DNA of 41,472 nucleotides from CAYSCW01 sp964449165 (GTDB lineage: Bacteria > Acidobacteriota > Aminicenantia > Aminicenantales > Aminicenantaceae): NCBI GenBank assembly GCA_964449165.1, contig CAYVAT010000029.1, forward strand, positions 1-41,472, in the 5' to 3' direction. The notes beneath the pieces are model-generated. The model was not told where the DNA came from. It was given only the letters and a program-made list of their open reading frames with translations, and searched no databases. The position numbers and the translations under genes were made by a program. Position 1 is the stretch's first letter, and the number at the start of each line of letters is the position of its first letter. Below, one piece after another: positions 1 to 9,944 of the stretch.

Positions 1-51
<51 letters not shown>

Positions 52-273
52 TTGCGGCGGATGCGATCCCTCACCACGGAAGAGAATACTCCCTCTCCCT
101 GACTCTCCCGCCTTTAAGCCTTATCTTATTTAAAAGACAGAACGAATGATCCTTTTAGTCGATTAATATTATTCAGCGCTGAATCAGAATGTGATAAAAT
201 AAGCGCTGTATGCTCTCTGACTGAAAAATTCCCTTGAATCAGAAAACCTGGAAGATAAAAAAAGGAGGTTTTT

Positions 274-483
274 ATGATAGAGAAAATTGGAGAGACTGCT
301 GGAGAAGTATGGAGAATCATCAGGGAAAAAGAAGAAGTCAACATCTCTCAGCTACCGCGTCTTCTTAATGAGAAGGCAGCCGTAGTTTATCAAGCAGTAG
401 GGTGGTTGGCTCGTGAAAACAAGATAGAGTACAAAACCGTAGGTGCCAAGACACTCGTTTCTTTGACTGAATCCGAGAGATAA
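274..483 (+). CDS. Small winged-helix protein, DUF2582-like
   Basis: A 69-residue protein made of one winged-helix fold. An N-terminal helix (IGETAGEVWRIIRE) is followed by a helix-turn-helix-like stretch (residues about 24-50) and a short C-terminal hairpin (KTVGAKTLVSL). This matches the winged helix-turn-helix family formerly called DUF2582, whose role is not established; single-domain members are usually 65-75 residues, so this is full length. The ATG is preceded by a strong Shine-Dalgarno (AAAGGAGGT) at the right spacing, which fixes the start. It lies 63 bp upstream of the GH57 gene in the same direction and could be co-transcribed with it. Whether it regulates those genes is unknown. 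Confidence 0.75.
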   Translation: MIEKIGETAGEVWRIIREKEEVNISQLPRLLNEKAAVVYQAVGWLARENKIEYKTVGAKTLVSLTESER

Positions 484-546
484 ATGTGTAAATTTTCCTG
501 CTTGATTGGATAATCATTTTTTCTCTTTAGCTTCTCAGATCACAGG

Positions 547-2970
547 ATGAGCCGTTACATCTGTATCCACGGTCATTTTTATCAGCCTCCTAGAGAGAAT
601 CCCTGGCTGGAAGAGGTGGAGGTTCAGGATACAGCCTATCCTTTTCATGATTGGAATGAACGGATCACGGCTGAGTGTTATGCGCCAAATTCCGTCTCCC
701 GCATTCTTAATTCAGAAAAGTTCATCGTTGATATCGTCAATAACTACTCCAGGATAAGCTTTAACTTCGGTCCCACTCTGCTTGCCTGGTTGGAAAAACA
801 CCATCCTGAAGTCTATGAGGCTATCCTGGACGCGGATAGAGAAAGTCAGAAAAGGTTTTCTGGTCACGGTTCAGCCCTAGCTCAGGCTTACAGCCATTTA
901 ATCATGCCCCTCGCTAATTCCCGGGACAAGCGAACTCAAGTGATATGGGGAATCAGCGATTTCAGACAACGCTTCGGAAGAAATCCAGAAGGCATGTGGC
1001 TTCCTGAGACAGCGGCGGATAGAGAAACGTTGGACATCTTGGCCGAGCAGGGAATCAAATTTACTATTCTTTCACCCCTCCAGGCAAATCGGGTCCGAAA
1101 AAAGGGGGATAAGCTTTGGCAAGAAGTGAAGGGGGGAAAGATCGACCCAAAATTACCTTACATCTGTCAACTCCCATCAGGAAGAGTGATTAACATCTTT
1201 TTTTACGACCAGCTCATTTCCCACGACATTGCCTTTGGAGATCTTCTCAAAAACGGAGAGCTTTTCGCCAATCGGCTGCTTGGAGCTTTTTTTCAGGATC
1301 GGAAGGAAGCTCAGCTAGTTCATATCGCCACAGATGGCGAATCCTACGGACATCATCACCGGTTTGCAGATATGGCTCTTGCCTATTGTCTTCATAAGAT
1401 AGAAAAGGAGAAATCGGCTGAACTCACGGTCTATGGTGATTACTTAGAAAAATTTCATCCAGAACACGAGGTAGAAATCGTGGAAAATAGCTCATGGAGT
1501 TGTGTTCACGGTGTGGAAAGATGGAGGAGCAATTGCGGTTGCAACACAGGGGCTAATCCTGGTTGGACTCAACAGTGGAGAGCACCCCTTCGACAAGCCA
1601 TGGACTGGCTCAGGGATGAACTCATTACATTCTATGAGGATAAAACGAGCGGTCTCCTCAAAGACTCTTGGAAGGCGAGGGAGGATTACATCGCTGTGGT
1701 TCTGGACCGCTCACAGCAGAATATCGAATCCTTTCTCTCTGATTATTCATCAAGGAAACTTTCTGAGGAAGAGAAAGTACAAACTCTCAAACTCCTTGAG
1801 CTTCAGCATAATGCCATGCTGATGTACACCAGCTGTGGATGGTTCTTCGATGAAATATCAAGGATCGAACCCATTCAGATCATGCAGTATGCTGCTCGGG
1901 CCATGCAGATGGCAAAGGAAGTGGGGAAGGTTGATCTGGAACCGGACTATGTCAACATTTTAAAAGGAGCCTTAAGTAATGTTCCGGATATGAAGAATGG
2001 TGCAAGAATCTACGAGCAGTTTGTGAAACCTGCGGTGGCAGGACTCTTGCAAGTAGGGGTCCATTATGCGCTTTCTTCCCTTTTTGAGGATTACTCTGAG
2101 ACTGAGAAGACAGCAGAATACACAATTACAAGAAAGGCATACGATCTTGAAGAGTCGGGCCGTGAAAGGTTAGCCTTAGGACAAATTCATCTTCGCTCAG
2201 ATCTTGTTCTGGAAGAAGGGGATATAAGCTTCGCGGTATTGCATTTGGGAGATCATAACTTGATAGCAGGTGTTAGCCAATCTTCCGGACAGGATTCCTT
2301 CTCCATTTTGCAAAAAGAAATAAAGGAGGCTTTCGATAAAAAGGATATAACTGAAGTCATCAGGTTGATGGATAGACACTTCGGTTCTTATCGTTATTCC
2401 TTGAAGGATCTCTTCAGAGACGAAAAGCGCAAGGTTTTGAGTGAGATTCTGGACTCCACTTTAATCGAGGTCGAGACTTCTTTCCGCCAGATAGTAGAAG
2501 ATCATTATCCGGTCATGCTGGTGTTGAAAGAGACCAAGGTTCCTTTACCCAAAGCGTTTTCCATGGCTTTAGAGTTCATCCTCAACACAGATTTCCGGAG
2601 GTTGTTAAAGAAAGAAGAAATAGATCTAGATGGGCTCCAGAATACAGTTCAAGAGTTCCACGAATGGTCTCTCCATCCGGATAAAAATTTGAGCTATTTG
2701 GTTACTCAAAAGCTCGAAGCAGTGATGGAGGCCTTCTCCAGTAACCCCCAAGAATTAGCTCTGGGAGAAAAGATAAATAGAATGCTTGATATTATGAAAA
2801 ATTTTCCTCTGGATCTAAATCTCTGGAAGAGCCAGAATATTCACTATTTCCTCTGCAAGAGACTCTGGAACGAGATGTTAGAAAAAAGCAAAAAAGGAGA
2901 TCAAGCTGCAAAAAAGTGGCTCGAATTAATGGATAATTTGGGCCAGAGGCTCTATGTCAGATGCGGTTGA
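547..2970 (+). CDS. Glycoside hydrolase family 57 protein with DUF3536 domain
   Basis: An 807-residue cytoplasmic enzyme with no signal peptide. The N-terminal GH57 barrel has region 1 (HGHFYQP, residues 8-14), the nucleophile region GMWLPETA with Glu154, and the acid/base region ATDGESYGHHH with Asp263. The remainder (about 290-807) corresponds to the DUF3536 extension found in a large GH57 subgroup annotated as alpha-amylase or alpha-mannosidase-like. GH57 enzymes act on alpha-glucans by a retaining mechanism; the exact substrate of this subgroup is uncertain. The position immediately before malQ supports a role in glycogen or maltodextrin turnover. The Shine-Dalgarno before the ATG is weak, but the conserved region 1 starts at residue 8, so an alternative downstream start is unlikely. 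Confidence 0.88.
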   Translation: MSRYICIHGHFYQPPRENPWLEEVEVQDTAYPFHDWNERITAECYAPNSVSRILNSEKFIVDIVNNYSRISFNFGPTLLAWLEKHHPEVYEAILDADRESQKRFSGHGSALAQAYSHLIMPLANSRDKRTQVIWGISDFRQRFGRNPEGMWLPETAADRETLDILAEQGIKFTILSPLQANRVRKKGDKLWQEVKGGKIDPKLPYICQLPSGRVINIFFYDQLISHDIAFGDLLKNGELFANRLLGAFFQDRKEAQLVHIATDGESYGHHHRFADMALAYCLHKIEKEKSAELTVYGDYLEKFHPEHEVEIVENSSWSCVHGVERWRSNCGCNTGANPGWTQQWRAPLRQAMDWLRDELITFYEDKTSGLLKDSWKAREDYIAVVLDRSQQNIESFLSDYSSRKLSEEEKVQTLKLLELQHNAMLMYTSCGWFFDEISRIEPIQIMQYAARAMQMAKEVGKVDLEPDYVNILKGALSNVPDMKNGARIYEQFVKPAVAGLLQVGVHYALSSLFEDYSETEKTAEYTITRKAYDLEESGRERLALGQIHLRSDLVLEEGDISFAVLHLGDHNLIAGVSQSSGQDSFSILQKEIKEAFDKKDITEVIRLMDRHFGSYRYSLKDLFRDEKRKVLSEILDSTLIEVETSFRQIVEDHYPVMLVLKETKVPLPKAFSMALEFILNTDFRRLLKKEEIDLDGLQNTVQEFHEWSLHPDKNLSYLVTQKLEAVMEAFSSNPQELALGEKINRMLDIMKNFPLDLNLWKSQNIHYFLCKRLWNEMLEKSKKGDQAAKKWLELMDNLGQRLYVRCG

Positions 2971-3027
2971 GGGAAATGCTTATGATCGGCGGGGAAGCGG
3001 GCTCCTCCCTCATGCGGCGATAAGCAG

Positions 3028-4542
3028 ATGAGAAAGAGAATGAAAAAGAGAGGAAGTGGTATCCTTCTCCACATCACATCACTTCCTGATTCCTATGGTA
3101 TAGGAGATTTCGGCCCAGAAGCTTACAGGTTTGTGGATTTTCTTGCTCAGGCGAAACAAAGTTATTGGCAGATTCTTCCTCTTAATCCGATAGATCCAGC
3201 TTTTGGCAGCTCTCCTTACCACAGCAATTCTGCCTTTGCCCACAACACCCTCTTCATCAGCCCGGAGCTCATGATCAAGGAAGGTCTGCTTCACAACTCG
3301 GATTTTGAGCCTCTCCCTCGTTTCCACCAGGGAAGAGTCGACTACCCAGGTGTTATCGCCTACAAAAGAAAGCTCTTTGATAGAGCTTTTGAGCGTTTTC
3401 AACCCATAAAAAAAGAAGAGGAATATACCCGGTTTTGTGCGGAGAACGCTTATTGGATCGATGATTTTGCTCTTTTCGTCGCTCTCAAGGATCATCTTCG
3501 AGGTAAGATTTGGAGCGATTGGCCTCCTGAGATCAGGGATAGAGATCCTGGAGCGATCGATACAGTGAAGAAGAAAATGTATCAAGTGATAGAGAGAGAA
3601 AAATTCCTGCAGTATCTCTTCATCCAGCAATGGGTTGCTCTCAGGGAGTATTGCCATAAGAAGGGTATCCGGATCATCGGAGATATGCCTATCTATGTCG
3701 ATTACGATAGTGTTGATTGCTGGACTCACCCGGATTTGTTCAAGTTGGACAAGGAGAAACGGCCATATGCTGTGGCAGGTGTACCTCCTGACTACTTCAG
3801 CGCAACCGGACAACTCTGGGGGAACCCCCTTTACAGGTGGGATGTCCTCCGTCAGAGGGGATATGACTGGTGGATTAAGAGAATGGAGCATAACCTTAAG
3901 ATCTTCGACCTGGTCAGAGTCGACCATTTCCGTGGTTTTGTGGGATATTGGGAAGTGCCGGCCGCTGAGGAATCGGCCCTGAATGGCCGATGGGTTGAAG
4001 CTCCTGCTTTCGACTTTTTTCTTCACCTGAAGGAAAGATTCCCTGACTTGCCTCTCATCGCCGAAGATCTTGGCGTCATCACTCCAGATGTCAGAAAGGT
4101 TATGGGACATTTTGGCTTCCCGGGTATGAAGATTCTTCTCTTTGCTTTTGGCGAAGACAATCCAATGCATCCTTATTTGCCCCATACATATGAGAAAAAT
4201 TGTGTGGTCTATACAGGGACTCACGACAACAACACAGTGAGAGGCTGGTTTGATAAGGAAACAGGACCTGATGAGAGAAGGAGAGTTTTTAATTACCTTG
4301 GCCGTGAAGTTCCAGTCCAGGATATCCATTGGGAGTTAATCAAGCTGGCCATGATTTCCGTTGCAAACACAGTGATCATTCCCATGCAAGATGTTCTGGG
4401 TTTGGGGCCGGAAGCGCGGATGAACAGGCCGGCCACTACGACAGGCAACTGGCAGTGGAGGCTTCTTCCCGACCAGCTTTCCTCTTCGTCGGCAAATAAA
4501 CTCGGAAAAATTACTGAAATTTATGGAAGAGCCCGTGAATGA
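3028..4542 (+). CDS. malQ: 4-alpha-glucanotransferase (amylomaltase, GH77)
   Basis: A 504-residue cytoplasmic disproportionating enzyme that transfers 4-alpha-glucan segments between maltodextrins. All GH77 landmarks are present: the N-terminal GSGILLHITSLP block (residues 9-20), the nucleophile in VRVDHFRGF (Asp299), the acid/base in IAEDLGVITPDV (Glu346) and the transition-state Asp in GTHDNNT (Asp400). The length matches bacterial amylomaltases of about 500 residues. It lies 57 bp after the GH57 gene and probably shares its transcript. No strong ribosome site precedes the ATG; an in-frame ATG four codons later is an equally possible start. Its stop is only 3 bp from the stop of convergent galT. 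Confidence 0.95.
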   Translation: MRKRMKKRGSGILLHITSLPDSYGIGDFGPEAYRFVDFLAQAKQSYWQILPLNPIDPAFGSSPYHSNSAFAHNTLFISPELMIKEGLLHNSDFEPLPRFHQGRVDYPGVIAYKRKLFDRAFERFQPIKKEEEYTRFCAENAYWIDDFALFVALKDHLRGKIWSDWPPEIRDRDPGAIDTVKKKMYQVIEREKFLQYLFIQQWVALREYCHKKGIRIIGDMPIYVDYDSVDCWTHPDLFKLDKEKRPYAVAGVPPDYFSATGQLWGNPLYRWDVLRQRGYDWWIKRMEHNLKIFDLVRVDHFRGFVGYWEVPAAEESALNGRWVEAPAFDFFLHLKERFPDLPLIAEDLGVITPDVRKVMGHFGFPGMKILLFAFGEDNPMHPYLPHTYEKNCVVYTGTHDNNTVRGWFDKETGPDERRRVFNYLGREVPVQDIHWELIKLAMISVANTVIIPMQDVLGLGPEARMNRPATTTGNWQWRLLPDQLSSSSANKLGKITEIYGRARE

Positions 4543-4545
4543 GGA

Positions 4546-5577
4546 TTATACCGCTTTTATCTCACGCAGATATTGAGCGGCTTTTTCAGGTGTGCTGGGA
4601 TTGATATAAAAGCCGCTACCCCATTCAAAACCTGCTATCCTTACCAACCTGGGAATGATATCGATATGCCAGTGGTAGTCATACTTAAGGGTCACCCACT
4701 TATCAGCAAACTTGGGTTTAGCCTCCGTGTTAGGAGAAGTGTTGATGACAAAATTGAAAGGAGGATCATCAAGGACTTTTTTTATCCGGAAAAGGATATC
4801 TTTTAAGAAAGATGCAAATTTTTGTAGATCACTGTCACTGATCTCTGCATAGCTGTAATTGTGTTCAACGGGAGCGATGAAGACTTCAAAAGGAAAACGG
4901 GATGCATACGGGGCAATAGCCACGAATCCATCCTGGGAGGAAATGATTCTCGACTCATTGCTCAATTCCTGCTGGATGAGGTCACATATGAGGCATCTCT
5001 CCTTACTTTCATAATGGTGGCGGGCTGCATCGAGCTTGATAAAGACATTGCGCGGCACAATAGGAGTTGCAATCAATTGAGAATGAGCGTGCGCCAGCGA
5101 GGCCCCTGCTCTCTTGCCATGATTCTTGAAGATGAGTGCATATCTGAAGCGGGGATCCTTGTAGAGGTCTTTAAGTCTTTCCCGGTAGGCGAGGATGACC
5201 CATTTGACATGCTCTGGGGGAAGGTCTTCCAGGCCGACATTATGCTGGGGAGTCTCGATGATCACTTCATGTGCGCCTGATCCTTCAATCATGTCATAGT
5301 AACCCACCCCAAATCTTTTTCCCTCAGCTTCGATTTTAAGAGCGGGGAATTTATTAGGGACAACCCTGACCTTCCATCCAGGAGAATTGGGAGATGTATG
5401 AGGATCTCGAATTGCCCATACCTCAGGGGGAGTCTGAGATTCCTGACTTTCACAGAAGGGACAAACCTTAACTTGATTATATTTGGTAGTAGCAGCCAGA
5501 TCAGAAGGTCTGGCCGCTCTCTCTGTGGCTATAATAACCCAACGATGCTCTAAAGGATCATACCTGAGTTCTGGCAT
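4546..5577 (-). CDS. galT: Galactose-1-phosphate uridylyltransferase family (HIT superfamily)
   Basis: A 343-residue nucleotidyl transferase of the Leloir pathway (UDP-glucose plus galactose-1-phosphate to glucose-1-phosphate plus UDP-galactose). The N-terminus has PLEHRWVIIATERAARP and a CPFC zinc pair (Cys39/Cys42). The catalytic block is AHAHSQLIATPIVP with the nucleophilic His at 165. It reads HAHSQ rather than the HPHGQ of enterobacterial GalT, as in many thermophile and plant-like members, so related nucleotidylyl activities such as sugar-1-phosphate adenylyl transfer cannot be excluded. A second CLIC pair (Cys195/Cys198) is present. AAGGAGCG upstream of the ATG fixes the start. It is convergent with malQ and seems to be transcribed alone. 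Confidence 0.87.
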   Translation of the reverse strand: MPELRYDPLEHRWVIIATERAARPSDLAATTKYNQVKVCPFCESQESQTPPEVWAIRDPHTSPNSPGWKVRVVPNKFPALKIEAEGKRFGVGYYDMIEGSGAHEVIIETPQHNVGLEDLPPEHVKWVILAYRERLKDLYKDPRFRYALIFKNHGKRAGASLAHAHSQLIATPIVPRNVFIKLDAARHHYESKERCLICDLIQQELSNESRIISSQDGFVAIAPYASRFPFEVFIAPVEHNYSYAEISDSDLQKFASFLKDILFRIKKVLDDPPFNFVINTSPNTEAKPKFADKWVTLKYDYHWHIDIIPRLVRIAGFEWGSGFYINPSTPEKAAQYLREIKAV

Positions 5578-6069
5578 GATGCGCTCCTTGGATGAGGGTG
5601 CAATTGGTGATGAATGTTATCCCATGTTTTAGATTCCCATGTGGTGATCAATGTATGAAGTTGGCAAGAAATGTGTGTGTTTCCGATGTTCTTGTCTAAG
5701 CTTTTGCGTTCGAAGATGGTTTGCCTTCAAATCAACAAAATTTTCTTCTGTAGATCAAAATTATATACCTGGGCAAATATATAACATAGAGGATCTGGTT
5801 ACGTCAAACAAAATAAATTGTTCAGCACCAGTCAGATAAGCTGATTCTTCAGCCCGCGGATTTCCCAGCAAGGATGCTTACCCCTCGTCTTATTTTTTGC
5901 AGAAGATTCGCTTTAGTAATATTATAAGATGATATATGCATATCTTGAGGAAATTTTGCTTGTCACCCAGCAACAGAAATGGTGCAAGGGAAAAAAATAT
6001 ATATGAATTTATAATTATGTGCCATTATTGCTTATAATAAGTTTTTTGTACTCTGGTGAGTGGTAAAAC
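5578..6069. other. AT-rich divergent intergenic region
   Basis: Spacer of 492 bp between galT (minus) and the arylsulfotransferase-like gene (plus). A perfect TATAAT occurs at 6033-6038, about 30 bp before the plus-strand start, but no good -35 is seen at 16-18 bp, so it is only a possible promoter element. A 62-codon open frame at 5651-5839 has no ribosome site or family features and is not called as a gene. Confidence 0.4.
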
Positions 6070-7314
6070 ATGACAGCTGGAACAAGAATAAGAGTGCAAC
6101 TTTTTATAGCTATCTGCGCCATTCTTCTCGTTACTATGCTCTGTGTAAAGAAGAATGAAGAGACTTCACAGCCGTCTTCAGCCGAAGCCTTGAAGTCGCT
6201 TCCCTATCTCACTTGGGTTCCAGCAGAGAAGGATGTTCTTAAGTCAGGGGTTACAAAATATGACAGAGAACGGTCATTTGAGGGATTGAACTTGTTTAAT
6301 CCCAGGAATCTATCCCGGGCTTACCTCATGGATATGGAGGGAAAAGTCTTGCACTCTTGGGCGAGAAAGACAGATGAAGATGATGGTTGGCAGCATGTTG
6401 AACTGTGCGAAAATGGTGATTTATTGGCAATTGTTAAAGACAGGATGTTGATCAGGTTGAATGAGAACTCCGATCTAGTCTGGAGCGTAAGAATGCGTTT
6501 TCACCATGACGTGGCTTTAGCAGAAAATCAAGATATTTATTCTCTCATCAGGGAGGATGATTTCATTCCTTACGGTGATTCCTCACTCCCGATCCTTAAT
6601 GATTATGTTGTGGTTCTCTCTCCAGAAGGCGATATCAAAAGGAAGATTTCTCTTTTTCAGGTGATGAAAGAAGAGGTTCCTTCCCAAAAATGGAGGGAAA
6701 TCAACAATTGGATGAAGGATCCAAAGACTCAACAAGAACTGGGCCTTCGTAAGAAAAAACAGGATTTTCTATTTACCAACATGGATCCGAACAATATTCT
6801 TCATACCAATACAGTGGAAATTGTGGGAAGAAAAATTAAAGGCGTTTGTCAAAAAGGAGATCTTTTGGTCTGTTGTCTTAAGCTAGACCTCATCGGAATC
6901 ATAGACAGAGAGAGTGAAAAATTGATCTGGAAATGGGGAACCGGAATTTTGGACAAACCGCATCATCCTACGTTGTTAGAGAACGGGAATATTTTGATTT
7001 TCGACAACGGAGTCGATAGAGGATATTCTCGGGTAGTAGAGCTTGATCCGTTAAAAAAAGAAATTGTCTGGTATTATCAGTGTGAGCCTCCAGAAGCATT
7101 TTTCTCGGTGTCTCGAGGATCGAGTCAGAGAATGCCCAATGGAAACACCCTTATCACAGAAAGTGACAAAGGCAAGGTCTTTGAAGTGACTCATTCAGGT
7201 GAGGTTGTGTGGGAATTTTACAACCCAGAGATAAAAAAGGCTGACAAGAGGAGAGCGGCTATCTATCGCATGACGCGTCTTACAAACAGCAAGAAATATT
7301 CCTTCTTGAGATAG
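6070..7314 (+). CDS. Membrane-anchored or exported arylsulfotransferase-like beta-propeller protein
   Basis: A 414-residue protein with an N-terminal hydrophobic segment (about residues 8-27), likely a signal or membrane anchor; the Cys after it (TMLC) is a poor lipobox. The body is a series of propeller-like strands with recurrent W and NG turns, for example GKVLHSWARKTDEDDGWQHVEL, ENGDLLAI, KLIWKWGTG, HHPTLLENGNILIFDNG and RMPNGNTLITESDKGKVFEVT. This pattern is characteristic of the ASST (aryl-sulfate sulfotransferase, PQQ-propeller-like) family. Members either transfer sulfate between phenols in the periplasm or are of unknown function. The usual catalytic His cannot be assigned confidently here. 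It ends 26 bp before the convergent glgC stop. Confidence 0.7.
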   Translation: MTAGTRIRVQLFIAICAILLVTMLCVKKNEETSQPSSAEALKSLPYLTWVPAEKDVLKSGVTKYDRERSFEGLNLFNPRNLSRAYLMDMEGKVLHSWARKTDEDDGWQHVELCENGDLLAIVKDRMLIRLNENSDLVWSVRMRFHHDVALAENQDIYSLIREDDFIPYGDSSLPILNDYVVVLSPEGDIKRKISLFQVMKEEVPSQKWREINNWMKDPKTQQELGLRKKKQDFLFTNMDPNNILHTNTVEIVGRKIKGVCQKGDLLVCCLKLDLIGIIDRESEKLIWKWGTGILDKPHHPTLLENGNILIFDNGVDRGYSRVVELDPLKKEIVWYYQCEPPEAFFSVSRGSSQRMPNGNTLITESDKGKVFEVTHSGEVVWEFYNPEIKKADKRRAAIYRMTRLTNSKKYSFLR

Positions 7315-7339
7315 ATTGTCTGAACTGATCCCACAGGGA

Positions 7340-8617
7340 TTAAATAGCTGTGCCTTCGGGAATTATCGCGTTTTTTGGAATGACGATGATTCCATCCCGG
7401 ATGACATAGTCTTCTCCATCCTCATCGTCGATGTTTCGGGAATTGACCAGCTTTGCGCCGTCTCCTATCCGTGCATTCTTGTCTATAATGGCATTGCGTA
7501 TCTCGCAGTTGTTCCCGATGCCTATTCTTGGAATACCGGCTTTCAGGTTTTTTTCGATTTCTTCCCTCGCTTCGAAGAAATCGGCGCCCATTATCACGGT
7601 GCGTTCAAGGGCGGAGTTTTCTCCTATCCGGGAGCGAATTCCGATGATTGAGTGATTGATTTTAGAGCGGTTGATGATGCTTCCTTCACATAGGATTGAA
7701 TTGTCGACGTCTGAGGCAAGGATTTTCGACCCGGGCAGAAATCGGGCGTGGCTGAAGATGGGTTTTTCCTCGTCGTAAAAATTGAATTTGGGAAGGGGTT
7801 GAGTCAGCTCAAGGTGGACCTCAAAGAAGCTTCTTATAGTACCGATATCCTGCCAGTATCCATCAAAAAAGTATCCATAAACTTTTTTCTGTTTTATAGC
7901 AAAAGGGATCACTTTCCGACCAAAATCCTCAAAATCTGTATTTTCCAGCAATTCCTTGAGCACTTCCCAGTTGAAAATGTATATTCCCATAGAAGCCAAA
8001 TGAGTTCTCCCCGCTGCATCCTGCTGGAATTGTTGGAATGCCCCCTCTGGGACCTTCATCTCTTCCAGTTGAGAGGTTTCTTTCGGTTTTTCTAAAAAGC
8101 TTGTGATCTTGCTGCCTTTGTCTACCTTCATCACTCCGAACTCTGGAGCCTTCTCGTAAGGGACAGGGAAGACGGAGACGCTGATATCCGCGCCTTTCTC
8201 CAGGTGAAAATTGATGAATTTCTGGTAGTCCATCCTGTAGAGATGATCTCCAGAGAGAATGAGAACCAGGTCTCCCTCGGTACGGAAGAACCGCAGGTTC
8301 TGTCTTACCGAATCGGCTGTTCCTTGATACCAATCCGGGCTTTCCAGAGTCTGTTGGGCAGAGAGAATGGTCACAAAATCCTTGGAGAAAGTGTCAAAGT
8401 GATAAGTCAGGAATATATGACGATGCAGTGATTCACTGGAGTATTGAGTGAGAATGAAGATTTTCCGCAGGTCAGAATGGATACAATTGCTGATGGGGAT
8501 ATCGATGAGCCTGAATTTTCCGGCGATAGGGACGGCAGGTTTACTCCTTTTTTTAGTCAAGGGGTAGAGCCGCTTGCCCTGCCCTCCTGCCATGATGATG
8601 GTAACAACTTTAGCCAT
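7340..8617 (-). CDS. glgC: Glucose-1-phosphate adenylyltransferase (ADP-glucose pyrophosphorylase)
   Basis: A 425-residue enzyme making ADP-glucose from ATP and glucose-1-phosphate, the committed step of bacterial glycogen synthesis. The N-terminal nucleotidyl-transferase signature GGQGKRLYPLTKKRSKPAVP spans residues 11-30, followed by FRLIDIPISNC, WYQGTADSVRQ (96-106), the substrate block LSGDHLYRMDY (about 121-131) and EFGVMKV...FLEKP. The C-terminal part has the repeated hexapeptide-type left-handed helix (SIINRSKINHSIIGIRSRIG, then CEIRNAIIDKNARIGDGA). It is the last gene of the minus-strand run with gpgS and the phosphatase, 87 bp after gpgS. The synthase GlgA is not in the window. Confidence 0.95.
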   Translation of the reverse strand: MAKVVTIIMAGGQGKRLYPLTKKRSKPAVPIAGKFRLIDIPISNCIHSDLRKIFILTQYSSESLHRHIFLTYHFDTFSKDFVTILSAQQTLESPDWYQGTADSVRQNLRFFRTEGDLVLILSGDHLYRMDYQKFINFHLEKGADISVSVFPVPYEKAPEFGVMKVDKGSKITSFLEKPKETSQLEEMKVPEGAFQQFQQDAAGRTHLASMGIYIFNWEVLKELLENTDFEDFGRKVIPFAIKQKKVYGYFFDGYWQDIGTIRSFFEVHLELTQPLPKFNFYDEEKPIFSHARFLPGSKILASDVDNSILCEGSIINRSKINHSIIGIRSRIGENSALERTVIMGADFFEAREEIEKNLKAGIPRIGIGNNCEIRNAIIDKNARIGDGAKLVNSRNIDDEDGEDYVIRDGIIVIPKNAIIPEGTAI

Positions 8618-8704
8618 TTTGAGCTCTTATTTTCTTGGGGATGTATAAAAAATGTAAAGCAAGCACATCATAAAGTAAAGATTATTTTATAATGTGAGCC
8701 TCCT

Positions 8705-9913
8705 TTATCTGTTTTCTTCCTCCACCACTTCTTGTAATTGATTCAGGAAATCAGGGATAGCTGAGGTGACTCGAGTCCAGTTAGGAATAAGAGGAAAATA
8801 AAGGGGGTCTTCTAAAAATTCTTTTCCGGCAATCTGAATTGCTCTAGTAAAGGCTTCAACCATCATGGTTTCCTGGTGACGGTCGAAAAAGAGCCCGTTG
8901 AGTGCGGCATCATCGTGGTAGCGCTTGATGGTATCTTGTGCTGTTCTCAGGTAGGTTACTCTGAGAGTATTGAACAGACTTTCGCTGAGTGAAGTCCCTT
9001 CGATAGCCAGATTTCTGAAAATGGCTTTAGCGATATCTATAGACATTTTCATCAAGCCTGTGCTGGGATCTTCGGCCGAGAGGGGTTGATGTTTGTGCTC
9101 GTAGGTTTCGCAGAGTTCCACCTGGCAAATCCTTTTGATGGCGCAGTTGCGGTAGACTTCTGCCAGTGTTTCAACCTCTATTCCCCAATCTCCGGGAATA
9201 CGGTTGATGCGGGCAAGGTCTGTGCTCATGGAAAATTCCCCTGCCAATGGATAACGGAAACTGTCCAGATAGACAAGAAGAGACGAAGGACCCAAAAGCT
9301 TTTCCAGACTCCTGATAACGGGAGTAACGAAGAGTCGCGTGACTCGGCCGTGCATGCGATCGGTTACTCGTGCGTAATAACCTTTACAAAAGGCATAATC
9401 TATATTGGGTGATGCCACTGGATAGCACAGCCTTCCCAGGAGTTCCCTGGTGTAGTTGATGATGTCACAGTCGTGAAGGGCGATGACTTTGCTCTCTTCC
9501 CGAGATAGGATGTATCCGTAGGCTGTCCAGCAGGAGCGCCCTTTGCCATCACCTCCCACAAAAAGGCCGCTCTCCTCCAATTGTTTGTAGAGTTCGCCTA
9601 TCTTCGGGCCGGTGTTCCAGATGATGCGTGTTCTTTGAGGAAATACTGAGAAAAACTCCTTTGCTTTTTTAAATTGTTCTTTATCTGTCCTGCCCATGGT
9701 GACCACGATCTCATTGATGTAAGAGACCTCTTTGATCTCCTCGACGATCTTCTTTATAGCAGGGCCTTCCAATTCGGCATAGAGGGAGGGAAGCACCAGT
9801 GCTATCGGACGATGGCGGTTGAACTCTGATAATTCGCTCTCTATTCTTTCCAATTTGACCGGACCAAAGCGGTGAAAAGTAGCCACCACACCAGTTTGAT
9901 AAAAATCAGCCAT
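8705..9913 (-). CDS. gpgS: Glucosyl-3-phosphoglycerate synthase (GT81-like glycosyltransferase)
   Basis: A 402-residue GT-A glycosyltransferase predicted to join an NDP-hexose to 3-phosphoglycerate, giving glucosyl-3-phosphoglycerate. Visible landmarks are FHRFG near the N-terminus (13-17), the nucleotide-binding strand IALVLPSLYAE (37-47), DGKGRSCW (122-129), the metal-binding motif HDCDI (Asp148, Asp150) and the later GDWGIEVETLAEVY block typical of the family. No membrane segment is present. A strong Shine-Dalgarno (AAAGGAGG) precedes the ATG. The gene directly upstream (31 bp) encodes the matching phosphatase, which strongly supports the assignment. Sugar specificity (glucose versus mannose) cannot be settled by eye, but the neighbouring glgC and the GT81-type sequence favour glucose. 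Confidence 0.82.
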   Translation of the reverse strand: MADFYQTGVVATFHRFGPVKLERIESELSEFNRHRPIALVLPSLYAELEGPAIKKIVEEIKEVSYINEIVVTMGRTDKEQFKKAKEFFSVFPQRTRIIWNTGPKIGELYKQLEESGLFVGGDGKGRSCWTAYGYILSREESKVIALHDCDIINYTRELLGRLCYPVASPNIDYAFCKGYYARVTDRMHGRVTRLFVTPVIRSLEKLLGPSSLLVYLDSFRYPLAGEFSMSTDLARINRIPGDWGIEVETLAEVYRNCAIKRICQVELCETYEHKHQPLSAEDPSTGLMKMSIDIAKAIFRNLAIEGTSLSESLFNTLRVTYLRTAQDTIKRYHDDAALNGLFFDRHQETMMVEAFTRAIQIAGKEFLEDPLYFPLIPNWTRVTSAIPDFLNQLQEVVEEENR

Positions 9914-9944
9914 TCGGGCCTCCTTTATTATTTTCTATGAAATT

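Noticed and set aside
3079..4329. Long minus-strand open frame (416 codons) opposite malQ
   Set aside because: It is fully antisense to a clear GH77 gene with all catalytic residues, has no family features, and its composition follows from the codon bias of malQ.
5651..5839. 62-codon open frame in the galT upstream region
   Set aside because: No ribosome site, unusual composition and no similarity to a family I know; it lies in AT-rich spacer.
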